Counted from the stretch's first letter, positions 20,184-32,880 are shown. The stretch: DNA of 64,000 nt from Calamus simplicifolius (GCA_900491605.1 UESW01004760.1:327132-391131), one strand, 5' to 3'. Translations and numbers: made by a program. The notes: a model not told the origin generated them from the letters alone.

Positions 20184-22140
20184 CTGCTCACTAAGCCAAC
20201 TGCATATGCTAAGTCTGGTCGGGTACAGACCATAGCATACATAAGACTACCCACGGCTGAGGCATAAGGGACTCTATTCATCTCCTGCTTCTCTTCCTCT
20301 GAGGCTGGGCTCTGCTCTGAACTCAGCTTGAAGTGTCCAGCTAGTGGACATGCCACTGACTTGGCATTGCTCATGCTGAATCTCTGAAGCACCTTCTCTA
20401 TGTATTTCTTCTGGGACAACCATAACCTGCATGCTTGTCTATCCCTGAATACATGCATCCCCAATATTTGTTTCACTGGCCCCATATCCTTCATATCAAA
20501 AGCTTTCCCTAACTCCTTCTTCAGTGTGACAATCTTGCTGGTGTCCTGCCCAACAATCAACATATCATCCACATATAAGAGAAGGATGATAAAATCACCT
20601 CCAGGGAACCTTCTAATGAAGACACAATGATCTGTGGTTGTTCTTTTATAACCAACCTGTACCATGAAAGCCTCAAACTTTCTGTACCACTGCCGGGGCG
20701 CCTGCTTGAGACCATACAGACTCTTTCTAAGTCTGCACACCATGTGCTCCTTGCCTTTCACCTTGAAACCTTCAGGCTGCTCCATATAGACCTCTTCCTC
20801 TAAGTCACCGTGCAAGAATGCTGTCTTCACATCCAACTGCTCTACCTCCATGTTCATGCTAGCTGCCAATCCTAACACCGTCCTGATTGAGGTCATCTTC
20901 ACTACTGGAGAAAATATCTCATCGAAATCAACTCCCTTCTTTTGTGCAAAGCCCTTCACAACTAGTCGTGCTTTATATCTAGGCTGTGAGCTTTTCTCTT
21001 CTGCCTTTACCTTGTAGACCCACTTGTTTCTGAGTACCTTTCTCCCCTTGGGCCTAGCTACCAAGTCATATGTATGATTATGCAGAAGAGAGTCCATCTC
21101 CTCCTGCATAGCTCTCTGCCACTGCTCCCGCTGCTCACTGACATGGGCCGCCTCATATGACTCTGGCTCATCTGCATCTGTCAACATGATATATTCATGC
21201 ACTGAATACCGACTAGATGGTTGCCTTGCTCTCGTGGATCTCCTCACCTCTGTCGGTAGCTCCTCCTCAGGGATCTGAATCTCCTGATCTGTATCCTCAA
21301 TAGGTGTAGGCTGCTGCTCATCTGCACCCTGTACTGGCTGTTTCTCTGGCTCATCTGCATGAACTGCTGGAGGACTGACAGGCTCTATATCTACTGGGCC
21401 ATACATATCTGACTCAGACTGATGCTCTGCCCTCTTGATGTCTTCTATGGTTTGATCCTCATAGAATATGACATCTCTGCTCCTGACTACCTTCCTATCA
21501 ACTGGGTCCCACAGCTTATAGCCAAACTGCTCATCACCAAACCCCAGAAAGATACATTGTCTTGTCTTGTCATCTAACTTTGTCCTCTCATCCTTAGGCA
21601 CATGCACAAATGCCCTGCAGCCAAAAATCCTTAGATAATCATATCTGACATTCTTGCCTGTCCACACCTTCTCTGGCACCTCTCCATCTAGAGCTGATGA
21701 GGGAGATCTATTTATCAAATAACATGCTGTCTGGACTGCCTCCCCCCAAAAGCTCTTGGGCAACTTGGACTGGGAGAGCATGCACCTGACTCTCTCCACT
21801 ATTGTCCTGTTCATTCTCTCAGCTACTCCATTCTCCTGTGGAGTCTTTGGCACTGTTTGCTCATGTCTGATGCCTTGTGCTCTGCAGTACTGGTGAAAGA
21901 CTCCTATGTACTCTCCCCCATTGTCTGTACGAATGCATCTCAACTTCTTTCCTGTCTGCCTCTCCACAAGCCTGTGAAAAAACTCAAAAACTGCTGCCAC
22001 CTGGTCCTTGGACTTTAAAACAAAAACCCACACCTTTCTGGAAGCATCATCTATAAATGTGACGAAATATGAGGCTCCTCCTAAGGTCTTCTCCCTCATG
22101 GGTCCGCACACATCTGAGTACACTTGCTCCAAAAGGCCAG
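20177..22140 (-). pseudogene. Integrase and reverse transcriptase of Tork/Tnt1-like copia
   Basis: A single 651-codon frame. Integrase core: VYSDVCGPM, FIDDASRKVWVF, IRTDNGGEYIG, PKTPQENGVAERMNRT (the D-D-35-E triad), then GKNVRYDYLRIFGCRAFVHV. An acidic linker follows (EPEKQPVQGADEQQPTPIED). RT: NKWVYKVKAEEKSSQPRYKA, ARLVVKGFAQKKG, MNMEVEQLDVKTAFLHGDLE, SLYGLKQAPRQWY and LLYVDDMLIVG at about 20580, with both catalytic Asp present. It stops early at SSS followed by TAG, where the normal sequence should continue into FLANPGKEHW. That sequence is present one frame away, so a 1-bp indel near 20183 separates RT from RNase H. Confidence 0.94.
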
Positions 22141-23568
22141 TCTTCTCTTGGAGCTACTCTGAAATGTCACCCTGTGCTGCTTACCCACCACACAGTGGGT
22201 ACAATCACTGAGAACTCTGTCCTGTATCTCTGGTAAGACCCCTGCCCTGACGAGAGTTTGCAATCCCTTCCCGCCAATATGGCCTAATCTCTTGTGCCAC
22301 AAATCTGCAGTATCATGCTCTGCTGCGCATACCTCTCCCCTAACCAAACTGGACTGCAACTTGTATAATGTGCATGATCTCTGTCCTTTGGTAATCACCA
22401 TAGCACCTTTGATTAACTTCCATTGATCTCCCCCAAACTGGCTAACATATCCCTCTTCATCTAGCTTGCCTGCTGAGATGAGATTCATCCTGAGATCTGG
22501 AACATGTCTGACCTCTTTGAGTATCAATCTGCTGCCTTCACGGGTCTGGACCACTACTTCTCCTATCCCACATATTTTGGAAACACCATTGTTTCCCATT
22601 CGGATCACACCAAGATCACCTATCCTGTAGGATGTGAAGAACTCTCTCCTGGGTGTGGCATGATAAGAAGCTCCAGTATCCACCACCCAATCAACCTGAT
22701 TTGATGTGGTGGCTAAGCACTGATCAACACATTCTGTAAATAGAATGATGTCTTCTCCTGAGGCAACTGCTGCTACCTCTCTATCTTTCTTATCTTCTGC
22801 CTTACCGCCTTCATTGTTCTTCTTCTTTAGCAGTCTACATTCACTTTTGTAGTGTCCTTTCTTATGACAATGGTAGCATTCGATTTCCTTCCTTGGTCTG
22901 GATTTGCTTCTGCCTCTGTTGTTTTCTTTTCTAGTAAACTGTCTCCCTCTGCCCTCTGTGACAAGTACATCTGTCTGTGTTTGAGACTCTCCAGTTCCCT
23001 TCCTTCTTTCCTCCTCATTGAGCAAGCTGCTAGTAGCCTGACTCATGGTGATAACTCCATCAGGGGCGGAGTTACTCAATGACACCACCAGTGTCTCCCA
23101 ACTATCAGGTAGAGAACTCAACAACAGGAGTGCCTGAAGTTCATCTTCCATAAGCATCTTCATTGTGGCCAGCTGGTTCACAATGCTCTTCATCTCATTT
23201 AGGTGCTCTGCAATTGATTTTCCCGGCTTGTACTTCAGATTTACAAGCTTTCTGATTAAGTATGCTTTATTTCCGGCAGTTTTCCTCTCATACAACCCTT
23301 CTAACTTCTTCCATAGTTCATAGGCTGAGGTTTCATTTGAAATATGATGGAATACTGTGTCATCCACCCATTGCCTGATGACACTGATTGCTTTTCTATC
23401 CATAGTAGCCCAATCTTCATCATCATATTTTTCTGGCTTCTCTCCCATCTTCTCAATCGGCTTGGCTAAATCTTTGCAATACAAGAGATCCATCATCTTT
23501 GGTTTCCAAATCAACCAATTACTGCCATTGAGACTAATCATCCTGCTAGTATTAGTGGTAGAATCCAT
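22120..23568 (-). pseudogene. gag and protease of Tork/Tnt1-like copia
   Basis: The start is the Met of MDSTTNTSRMISLNGSNW at 23568, about 55 bp inside the 5' LTR and just past the primer site. The gag part includes LWKKLEGLYERKTAGNK and YKPGKSIAEHLNEMKSIV. The zinc knuckle CYHCHKKGHYKSEC is at about 22880. The protease motif WVVDTGASYHATP is at about 22690. The pre-integrase region has DLWHKRLGHIGGKGL and CTHCVVGKQHRVTF. Near 22140 the frame shifts by one base relative to integrase, breaking an otherwise single gag-pol frame. Confidence 0.94.
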
Positions 23569-23625
23569 CTGTGGCACGCTCAAATAATTTGTTCTGGGCT
23601 TGCAACCTTGCTCTGATACCACAAT

Positions 23626-24253
23626 TGTTGGGAATACACCCTCAATCACCCTCGGAACAAATATGCGTGCACAATCACAGAAAAATATACCGATCTACCA
23701 CAATCACAGAATATGCGGAATAAAAATAAACACCACACAAAAACACCAAATTTACGTGGAAAACCCCTCCAATGTGAAAGGGAAAAACACGGGGCAAATT
23801 CCGAGAGCACTTCACTAATCTTAATAAAAGATTACAACTTTTCTCCTAATTTTTTTTGCCCAAAAATTAGGAAACACTTCGAACTTAAAATAATAGTGAT
23901 GTGGGTACAAGAAGGATCTCACCAACGTGTGGTTGCTCTTCCGTGCCCCCAAATCTGCTCTCAGACTCGTCCGTATCGACTCCTGAGGTTGTACAGGATT
24001 TTTCCCAAGCCTGGGCTTCTCTGGATCTCTCTCAGCCGCACCGCTCTCTCCCCCAATCTGGAATTTTTCTTCTCTCGTATCTACCACATACGGATCTCTC
24101 TCCCCCTACTTTATTTTGGGTTTGTTTTCCCTTTTTGAAAACAGCTCCGTAACAAACTGTGATGCAGTTTGTTATCATGGGCTCCGTAACAAACTGTGAT
24201 GCAGTTTGTTCTCATGAGCCGGTTCCCTCCCCACGTGGAGGGAGCACCCAACA
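23626..24253 (-). repeat. 5' LTR of Tork/Tnt1-like copia
   Basis: 628 bp, near the same length as the partner, with a few deletions (for example in the TCTCAGCCGCACCGC region). The primer binding site lies immediately inside the element, at 23610-23621. Confidence 0.93.
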
Positions 24254-24258
24254 TGCCA

Positions 24259-25416
24259 ATGTTAAGCTTATAGTTAAGAGCGGTTTAAAGATACTGGCCA
24301 AGCAGATCTAAAAAAGGTATGAAGATCATTAGGGAATGAATAGATACAATGGTTTCCTTGATGGGGTGTAAGAGTTTGAAGAACACAGCAAATATACATT
24401 CAGACTTTGTCCCTAATATGATATGCCTACATAAAACAATAGACAGCTCTAAAGTGTATCTAGAGGACTGGGAGTGCAAACTTTAGGCTCAGAACTACTT
24501 GACGAGAGGTAGGAGATGTTGGGAATTATTTAAGCAATTTAAATATTTAAACTCTAATTACATGTAAATCCTATTATTTTAAGTAGTATCAAATTGTAAG
24601 ATTCTTAATGAAGAGATGTGCTATCTCTCTTTACTCTTATGTATATCTATTACTCTTATCTTTGTATATCTCTCTTTTCTTTCTTATTGAATACGGACGC
24701 GTTTCTCAGTATTTTCACATGATATCTTGAAGAGATGTGCTATCTTATAATCTGATGGTGAAAGGCATTGCATGTTATTATCAACACATCAAATGATATA
24801 AGATATTATAAATATATCTTATGAAGAGATGTGATGCATCCTACATAAGATATATGGTAAAGATTACTTACGAGAAAAACAACATTTTTTATCGGACTTA
24901 TTTGATATATAAAATGATACATCTCGATACATTTGATGAAATAAATTAAATTCAAAGGACTCAACTTTTGATGATTGAGTCAAAGGACAAATGAGATAAT
25001 GGTATCAAATTAAAGGATGCCTAAACATCCATTTACATATGCTCTTTTATATCCATAAATATGAGATTTGATCACTGTTCTCATCAATAAAAAAAATGCA
25101 ATCTAAAAATCAACCTAACACAACTAATAGCCATTAATCTTTGGAGATTGAGTCAACTTGATTATGTCCTTGAGCATTCAAGAAGAGATGGTTGAATCCA
25201 TAAAAAAAAGAGTTTTTTTTTTTTTATTTTGATGATTTTATTTGTATTTGGATTTGACTGGTTTAGGTCCACTTGATTCTCCTTTATTAGAGTGCAAGAA
25301 AGCCCATTGCGGTTCTTTGTTTTTTGAGAGTAAACCATCACCAAATATTTGCACTTTGATGGAACAAATTCTACCCTAAGAGGATATTCTAGCAAACTTA
25401 ATGAACAAATCATTTA
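24259..25416. other. Intergenic; possible small LTR relic near 24520-24720
   Basis: Between 24520 and 24718 the sequence starts TGTTGGGAATTATTTAAG and ends TCAGTATTTTCACA, with a TATTACTCTTATCTTTGTATA stretch, resembling a short copia LTR. TGATATC follows it, like the start of a decayed primer site. No matching second LTR or target duplication was found. The related motif GAAGAGATGTG recurs at about 24609, 24731 and 24820. Otherwise I see nothing. Confidence 0.3.
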
Positions 25417-25580
25417 GGGGGCATTTGTTTGTAGAATCCTAAAAGGTTCTCAAGCATTCTATCATAATATTTTAGGATCCCCAAGATTAGTTCAACAAAC
25501 CCAGACATCAGTTTGGGCATCTAATTTACCTATGAAAATCATATTATTATAAAACATAAAAATCTGATTACTGCCAGCCA

Positions 25581-28500
25581 GCTCAACTCAACTCAACTCA
25601 TCTAAGCCTTTTTCCAACTACATGGGATCGGCTACATGAATATGCTTCCTCCACTCTGCTCTATTCAGAACCAAGTCAACATTCAAATTATAAATAGTTA
25701 TATCTTTTTTAATTATTTCTGTCTATATTAGTTTTGGTCTACCTCTACCTCTATCCTTATCATGGATTGTTAAAAGATCATTATTTCTAATTGGAGCATC
25801 TAAAGGTCTACATTGTATATGTCCCAACCACAATAATCGATTTTCTCTATTTTATCTTCAATTGGGGTTACTCTTATCATTTCTTTTATATGTTTATTTC
25901 TAATTTTATCTTTTAAAGTTTTATCACATATTCATCTTAACATACGCATTTTTGTTACACTTAATTTATTCACATGTTGTTTCAATATTACCCAATACTT
26001 TATTCTATATAGCATAGCTGGCCTAATAGTGATTTTATAGATTTTTTTTTAATTTTAATGAGATGCGCCAATCATACAATACTTTCAAAGCACTCCACTT
26101 AATCCATCCTACTTTAACACTATGATTCACATCTTCACCTATTTTATCTTCTTGATCGATAATTGATCTCAAATACCTAAATTTTTTACTCCTTAATATA
26201 TCTTGGCTTGTAGTCTTCATTGTTTCTTTATTTGTATTTTACTCCCACTAAAATTATATCTCATGTATTCAGTTTTAGTTTTACTAATCTTAAAACTTTA
26301 GATTCTAAAGTCTCTCTCCAAATCTCTAGCTTAGCATTTACTCTAGATTTAGTTTCATCAATCAACACTATATCATCTACAAGTAACATACACCATGGGA
26401 TATCATTTTGAATATGTCTAGTTAATTCATTCATAACTAATACAAAAAGATACGAACTTAAGACAGATCATTGATGTAAACATGCAGTAATTAAAAACTC
26501 ACTAGTTTTAATGCTCTACCATACATAGCTTTTATCATTTCATGTATCTTTTAGTAACTCCTTTTTTCTCTAAAATTCATAATATTATTTCTCTAGGTAC
26601 TTGTTGGCCCAGATGGCAACCCAAGAAAGGGGGGGTTAATTGGATTCTTTAAAAATTTTACAATTAAAATCAATTTCCCAAGATAAATGTGCACAAGTAA
26701 AGTGTAGAGAGTATGATGCTATGAATGCTAAGCACAATATAAAAATTAGAGTGAAAGAGAGAAGAAATAAGCACGACAAATGCAAAGGATTTATAGTGGT
26801 TCGATGTTAGCTACACCTACATCCACTTCCAAGCAACTCTCGGGCACGTACTATAATTACCCTGATTACAACAGAGTTGTTTTACAAGATCACAACTCGA
26901 ACTTGTTGTTTTACAATGGGATCACAACGAACCCAGTCGGTTTTCACAGGTTCACCAGCACACAACCTAACACAAGCTAATCTTAGCTTGCCCGAGATCA
27001 ACTACCTCACCTGATTCAATCCCCTAATTGAATCAGAAAACAAATGTATCAAATAATTGATTACAACAATATAAAAGCTTCTCAAATGAGCAAATAAATA
27101 ATATAAATAAAAATGGGAATAGAAAAGCCTAATTAGAAGATGTTTGATGTTGAGCTTTTCTTCTTTCTTCTTTTCTTCTGAATGATCTTTCTCAACATTG
27201 AACTTAGGCTCTGGAAGAAATGTTGGTGCAGAGAAGAATGAAGAATTAGGGCTCTTGCTTTTCTTCTTCTAATTGATGGAAATCCTTCGGATTTAACTTT
27301 TATATGCTTTTGGATTTCTCTTCTATCTCTTTCGCACAGTTAGGCTTTGAATCAAAGTTTTCTCTCTTTGATATTTCTCTATTTTCCTCTTTTTTTTCTT
27401 TTTTTTTAAACTGTCGGAATGCTCCTTTTATAATATCTCTTAATCCATATTTTGATGCAAAGTAGCTGTTGAAAGTACTTATGAATGAGTTTAACATGAA
27501 AAGGGAAAGAGTCATTGAAAAGTATCAGAAGAAATATGACCGTTGGAGCCATTTCTGACAAATCTGAAAGTCGCCTTTGACAGATTAGAGTCGGCTCTAA
27601 TCTGGCGCTCTAAGTTGGGTTGCTCAAAATAGAAAGAAAACATTTGTCGGGGAGTCGGCCCTAGAATTTTGTGGGATCGACACAACTCGAGCTAGAGTCG
27701 GCTCTAATTTCCTTGGGGTCGACTCTAATAGTGTCCCAAAAAATGTAGTCTATGTTCTCAGGTTAGAGTCGGCTCTAACTCTGCTAGAGTTGGCTCTAAA
27801 ATCTAAAGCAGAAAGATAGTTCACTGTAACTCAGGTTAGAGTCGGCTCTAATTCCTGGAGTCAGCTCTAAACCATGTCAAATGTGCCAAATAGTTTCCGA
27901 TATGCTCCGGAGTCGGCTCTAATACTTCTGGAGTTGGCTCTAAAATCTGAACTTTGATACATGCCACTAAAAATTGATCCAAGCTCATTTTTGTATGAAT
28001 TTTGAATACTTAATTGTTCTAAATTCCTGAAACACTTGTCAATCTTATTAGTATCATAGGGAATATGCTCATGGCTTTTGTTAATCATCAAAATCAATAA
28101 ATGGGTCAACTAGGTACTCTATCATATGCTTTCTCTCATTCTATCATACATAGTTTTATCAATTCATTTATCTTTTAGTAACTCCTTTTTTCTCTAAAAT
28201 TCATAATATTATTTCTCTAGGCACTCTATCATATGCTTTCTCTAAATCAATAAAGATCATATGAAGAATTTTTTTTTTCATATACCTTTTCATTAATTTT
28301 CTTAATAAATAAATAGCTTTCATAGTCAATCTTTCAGGTATAAATCTAAATTGATTATTTGACACCAAAGTTTTAGCTCTTATTTTGTTTTCTATTACTC
28401 TCTTCCATAATTTCATTGTATGACTCATTAGCTTAATCCATCTATAATTTACATAATTTTGAACATCTCTTTTATTTTTGTATATAGTTATTAATATTTT

Positions 28501-28743
28501 TTTTCTTCAATCATCGACATTCTTTTAGTTGCTACAATTCTATTAAATAAATTGGTTAACCACATAACTCCAATTTCTCCTAAGCCTTTCCAAACCTTAC
28601 TAGGGATCACATCTGATCTAATGCCTTTCCATTTTTTATTTTACTCAAAGCATTTTTAACCTCAAGCATGCTAAATTATGAAAAAAATTATTTTCATTTG
28701 TTACTCTTAAGTTATCATGTTCTTCTATCCTTAAATTATAATT
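25581..28743 (-). mobile_element. RTE-type LINE, 5'-truncated, split by a solo LTR
   Basis: On the minus strand the element ends in tandem TTGAG (plus strand CTCAACTCAACTCAACTC at 25582-25599). A 16-bp target duplication, TGATTACTGCCAGCCA at 25565-25580 and TGATTACTGCCAACCA at 28744-28759, fixes both ends. The RT part reads SHTMKLWKRVIENKIR, NNQFRFIPERLTMKAIYLLR and HMIFIDLEKAYDRVPREI (28428-28201). After the solo LTR come the region equivalent to CMLFADDIVLIDE (about 26390, damaged), then FRYLRSIIDQEDKIGEDVNH and VGWIKWSALKVLYDWRISLK (26220-26035). Stops and frameshifts are frequent. About 85 bp of LINE sequence is duplicated at 26520-26600 and 28140-28225, flanking the inserted LTR. Confidence 0.88.
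26602..28113 (-). mobile_element. Solo LTR of the SIRE-type copia family
   Basis: About 1.5 kb, ending (plus strand) TGTTGGCCCAGATGGCAACC on the left and ATGGGTCAAC on the right. On the minus strand it begins like the 3' LTR at 61029 (TTGACCCA, then GATTTTGATGATTAACAAAA) and shares GTGGATGTAGGTGTAG and the region before it. GTACT flanks both sides (26597-26601, 28114-28118). No internal region is left, so it arose by LTR-LTR recombination. Between 27590 and 27950 it holds about ten copies of AGAGTCGGCTCTAA-type motif. Confidence 0.85.
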
Positions 28744-29458
28744 TGATTACTGCCAACCACTTAATAAAAATTTAACACCAAAATTCTTTAATAAAAAAAG
28801 CTTCTTAAGTAACTTGTATGCTATATAACTATAAATTAATTATACATAAAGGTTGTTACAAAATATGCATAATGAATATTATAAGTTTTTATAATATAAT
28901 ATATCATTTTAAAATTTTAATTAATTTTTCATTATATAAAAATAATAATAACAATCATTATGTTAGATTGTATATAATAATTAATTATTTAAATATAATT
29001 ATGTTCATACAATTATTATTGTAATTATTATATTATTTTATATAATATATTAATAAAATTTAATTTATATAATATTAAATTTATTAATAATTAATATAAT
29101 TTAATAATATTATTAAAATATTATTTTTAATAATGTTACATCATTATTGATATTGTATTAATTTTATAATGCAATAAAAAATAATTATATTTTATATATA
29201 TAATTATTATATTTAAAATATTCCTCTGGTTTGGTTCTTCTCAATTTACAAAATAAAAGTAATTTTAAAATTTTAACATGTTTTTCAGTTGAATTTTTGG
29301 TTATCTAGTTTATTAACCAAACGTGTCAATGCACAATTAGATTATTGCATGAACTAAACATAGATATCTTACATACCAGGCACTTAAAATTTATAAATTA
29401 TATATCTAATAATATAAGGATAAAATGGAATATTCCAATCGATGAACCAAACAACTCC
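28744..29458. other. AT-rich interior of the Harbinger-like element
   Basis: Extremely AT-rich (runs of ATAATTATT). There is no convincing coding potential. Confidence 0.4.
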
Positions 29459-29461
29459 TTA

Positions 29462-30348
29462 AAAATTCTAAGTCGAGCTAACTAGTCAGGCTTGAGGAAT
29501 TAAGAACAAATTTTAAGGATATAGTCCTTGAAATTAGTTTTGTGCCCATTGTCAGAGTTGTGTTGCAGAGAAAAACAACCTGACTCTGGGGACTTGGTCC
29601 TTGATGGTAACTTGCCTATATAAAAGAACAGAGGGGAATCACCTTGTAGCTGACTTATGGGATCGTTCTGGCAAGTCATGTCTCTTGGAGAGTAGATTTA
29701 AAGATACTTGGAAATTTAAGTTACTGATCGACCACAGGTGGAAGAACATCGAATTTGGATAACAAAATTGAAATATCTTAATGGTCAGACACTGCACGAA
29801 TAATTTGTTCTAAATTTTGATAGCAATTAGTCACTGAAATGGACACATTATATGCATGATTAGTTGATAAAGCACTTGACCGATTGCAACATCAATAGCA
29901 AGAGACAATAATTGGTGCAAGAGTGGGGCAGAATGGAACACCCAGAAACCTGCGAATTTTCTGTAGTTGTATGTAATAACCAGCCTCTTTCCTAGATGAC
30001 AAGGATAAAATCTTGTGGTAGGCCAATGATTTACAGCAACAGAGTTTGCTCAAAGTGAAGACATCTTACGAAATTATAAGCATGTAATATATTGCACCAA
30101 GACAACGCGATAGATATGAATCATAAACCATCATGAAGTCCTGACAAGATAACAAAAATGTGTGCAAGATTCCAATTACCTTCTTGTGAAACTTGTCAAG
30201 CTAGGATCACCACTGACAGAAAGCTACACGTAAGGTAGCTGGTGGAGCGCAAAGGGTCTAAGTCTTAATATTTGTATTGAATTAGGTTGTTTATGTAATA
30301 TGTTGCATGCTTAGAGCTTAAGCTAAAGGGCCATGTTCATAACCAAGA
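29462..30348. other. No recognisable feature
   Basis: Intergenic DNA of moderate AT content. I see no gene, inverted repeat or RNA gene. Confidence 0.4.
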
Positions 30349-30364
30349 TTAAAAGTGACTCTTT

Positions 30365-31639
30365 TTTTTATTTATGGTAAAAGCGCGTGATTACATTAGT
30401 CTAGTGCGAGTCAACCCTGATACATCAGAAAACAAATTTCTTTAGTACAATAGGGCAGGGGTCACCTTACTTTCAAATCCAAAACCTAAAGTGATAGGCC
30501 ACCGAGGCCGCCACCCAATCCACCGCAGCATTAGCTTCTCGGTAAACATGATGGATCTGAACTGTGTGAACCTCCCGAAAGGTAGACCATATATCATTGA
30601 GAAAGGGGTTGCTTGGAGCATAATCCCAGTATTCCTGCCGAATCCATCGAATAACAATAATAGAATCCCCTTCAATAAAAAGACAATGAGTATTTAGGAT
30701 CCAAGTGGCGAACAAGGAGTCAAGGAGACCGAAGCCACCCACTGCCAACATAGCTTCATCAGTCCCACGAATAATAAATGCTAAGCCAGCACATCTGTCT
30801 CAAACACTTTCATCAAAATTGATTTTGACAAACCCTGGAGAAGGGGCTCCAAGATATAAAGACCATATGCTGGATCGTTATCGAGGCAGCAGAGGTGCCC
30901 CAGTGGCCAGAGCTATCAGAATCAAAATATAACCATTGAGTGTGCATTCTTCAGAGAAGAATATGACTTTCCTTATCATTCTGTGGGGAGAAATAGTTCA
31001 TCAGTGAAAATAAGCTAGTTTCACGATAATCAGATCTAGTAGGCTATGCCAGCCCAAATAGCGCCCTGCTACCGGATTCTCCTCCGAATTTTGCTCAACA
31101 AAGCAGTTCTTGGAGACCCAGTAGCATCCTCCCTAGAGTGGTAACCCATTATCTGCCATATTTGTCTCGCTCTAGGGTAGCTAAATATGGCATGATCAGT
31201 GGTCTCCTCCTCCTGTTCACATAATAGGCAAGTAGCCTAAATGGGCATTCTCCTCCCAGCAAACAAGGAGCAGATGGGAAGATAATCCCACTCAAGCTTT
31301 CAGATAAAGAGCTGAATCCTAGGATGGATAGGAAGCTTTCAGATCCACGCTATATCCATCATATTCTGAGACTATGGCCTATAAAGCTTCATCAGGTCCC
31401 TAGTAAGAGCAGTAGAAAGAGAAAATCTTCTCCATAATCTGGTATCGGATGAGTGCCCGGTATGAGTGGAATAGAAAGTATCCTGAAAAATAACTCCCCT
31501 CCAAAGAACCGGGACACTATGAGAATGTGCCAGGATGTATGGTCTTAAGAGATCAACTCAGTAACTCTCATACTGCTAGAAACATTCGTGCTGATAAAAG
31601 TAGGCTAGAGTGAGAGGGGAAGCTCAGCAATCCATGTAT
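30365..31639 (-). mobile_element. 5'-truncated L1-type LINE with zf-RVT and RNase H relics
   Basis: A 16-bp target duplication TTAAAAGTGACTCTTT / TTAAAAGTGGCTCTTT lies at 30349-30364 and 31640-31655, and an A-rich tail (minus strand) sits next to the left copy. On the minus strand the order is a zinc-binding zf-RVT segment (about 31280-31080: CSLFAGRRMPI, CLLCEQEEETTDHAIF, then IWQIMG), then RNase H: VKINFDESV and LAFIIRGTDEAMLAVGGFG near 30830-30730, HCLFIEGDSIIVIRWIRQ, and VYREANAAVDWVAASVAY. Frames change several times. It is the same broad family as the tails at 7563 and 8837 but a separate insertion. Confidence 0.88.
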
Positions 31640-31655
31640 TTAAAAGTGGCTCTTT

Positions 31656-32265
31656 GGGCTACTTAGGATTTTATGAAGGCAGTGAGCATGATGTAAAGCA
31701 TTAATGCTTCATCATTTTGTAAATGGCGAGCCAGTGGTAGGCATGCATCAAGTGGTCATGATTATGGAGACGATAGATGTTTTTCTCTAGAAAAATTATA
31801 ACAAGAGGCTTTGAATGATAATGCCAAGATACTTTTTGAAATCTAACATCTAAAAAAACTATAGCATATGAACTCTGTTTCTAAAGATTATAATGATTTT
31901 CTAGATAAACTATTTTGACCTCATAATATGATTGAGTACAACAGAGTAAAAAGAGTTTAAGACTCACTGCACCAGTGTAATTGAAGAAATATGGATAAGA
32001 ATGCAAATATCATGGAGGAAATGTTTGTCCGCTGACTTTTATAAGATGTTTAGTAATACAAGATAATGCCTTAGATCAACAAAAAGATACTCTAATCCAA
32101 TATTTGATAAGAACCTGAGAAGGTAAAAATAACAGACTCCAAATACTTTATATAGGGATTTTTTTTTTGTCCTCGCTAGCCTATTAACAAGTTAACTAAA
32201 ACAAGAAAAGTATATCAATCAGGAGAGTTGTTTTTGGAGACATGGCTTGAAGTACTGAGGAAGTC
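31656..32265. other. No recognisable feature
   Basis: AT-rich intergenic DNA with weak coding-like stretches but no family I recognise. Confidence 0.4.
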
Positions 32266-32270
32266 AAGAG

Positions 32271-32491
32271 TGTTGAAGTAGAGTGAGAAATATTGAGAAA
32301 CAATGACTTAACTTTTTCATTGATTAGGAGTGAATATATATACAAAAATTGGGCATTGCTGTGAGTTACCCAAAATATAAAAATAAAAAATTATCCTAGA
32401 ATTATGGGATTACAACTAATTACAAGGATATTACAACTAATAACAAGAATTTAAAATTTAAAGGAAATCTGTTGTGGTTAATTCTCTAATA
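32271..32491 (-). repeat. 3' LTR of deleted copia element
   Basis: 221 bp, the left LTR in plus-strand order. It starts TGTTGAAG and ends CTCTAATA. On the element's own strand it would begin TATTAG, not the usual TG, and the partner LTR shares that. Confidence 0.85.
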
Positions 32492-32880
32492 TGCCCCTTT
32501 AAGATGGAGCTTCGGAGGAGATGCCAATCTTGATCCGTAATTCTTGGAAGTGGCTTCGTGGAAGCGGTTTGGTAAGAGCGTCGGCAAGTTGATCTGCTGA
32601 GACAACATGAGTAACATGAAGAGCACTTGATTGAACTTGATTCTAAATAAAGTGATAGTCAATAGCCACATGTTTCATGCGCGAATGAAAGACTGGATTA
32701 GAATAGAGATAGGTGGCACCAACATTGTCACAATAGATAATAGGCGATGTAGGAAGCGTGACGCCAAGCTCTGTGAGAAGGAAATAAATCCAATTGATTT
32801 CTAAAGTAGTGGCAGCAACTGATCGATACTCAGCTTCTGTGGATAACCGAGAAACTGTACGTTGTTTCTTGGATGATCAA
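32480..32880 (-). pseudogene. RNase H relic of deleted copia element
   Basis: Minus strand: LSTEAEYRSVAATTLEINW, then VTLPTSPIIYCDNVGATYL, NPVFHSRMKHVAIDYHFI and VVSADQLADALTKPLPRSHF. These are the copia RNase H blocks in the right order and mostly one frame. Upstream it joins integrase-type sequence (GYSSMQSAYIVYLGCHLIS) within a few codons, so RT has been deleted cleanly between them. Confidence 0.88.

Larger units (their letters stand above)
18955..24253 (-). mobile_element. Nearly intact Tork/Tnt1-like copia retrotransposon
   Basis: LTRs at 18955-19589 and 23626-24253 have the terminal sequences TGTTGGGAATACACC and AGCACCCAACA (plus-strand reading). Target duplications are TGTCA (18950-18954) and TGCCA (24254-24258), with one difference. 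Read on the minus strand, a primer binding site TGGTATCAGAGC lies at about 23610-23621, four bases from the 5' LTR, complementary to initiator Met tRNA. A purine tract GGGAGGGGAGATAT abuts the 3' LTR at about 19590. The coding region needs only two frame corrections, which makes it the best-preserved element in the window. Confidence 0.95.
25417..29458. mobile_element. Harbinger-like element interrupted by LINE (outer shell of a nest)
   Basis: The left end GGGGGCATTTGTTTGT and the inverted right end GGAGTTGTTTGGTTCATC are similar, and both are bordered by TTA (25414-25416 and 29459-29461), the target preference of PIF/Harbinger. Without the LINE the element would be about 860 bp and AT-rich with no transposase, so it would be a MITE. 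The terminal match is short, so this is a tentative call. Confidence 0.45.
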
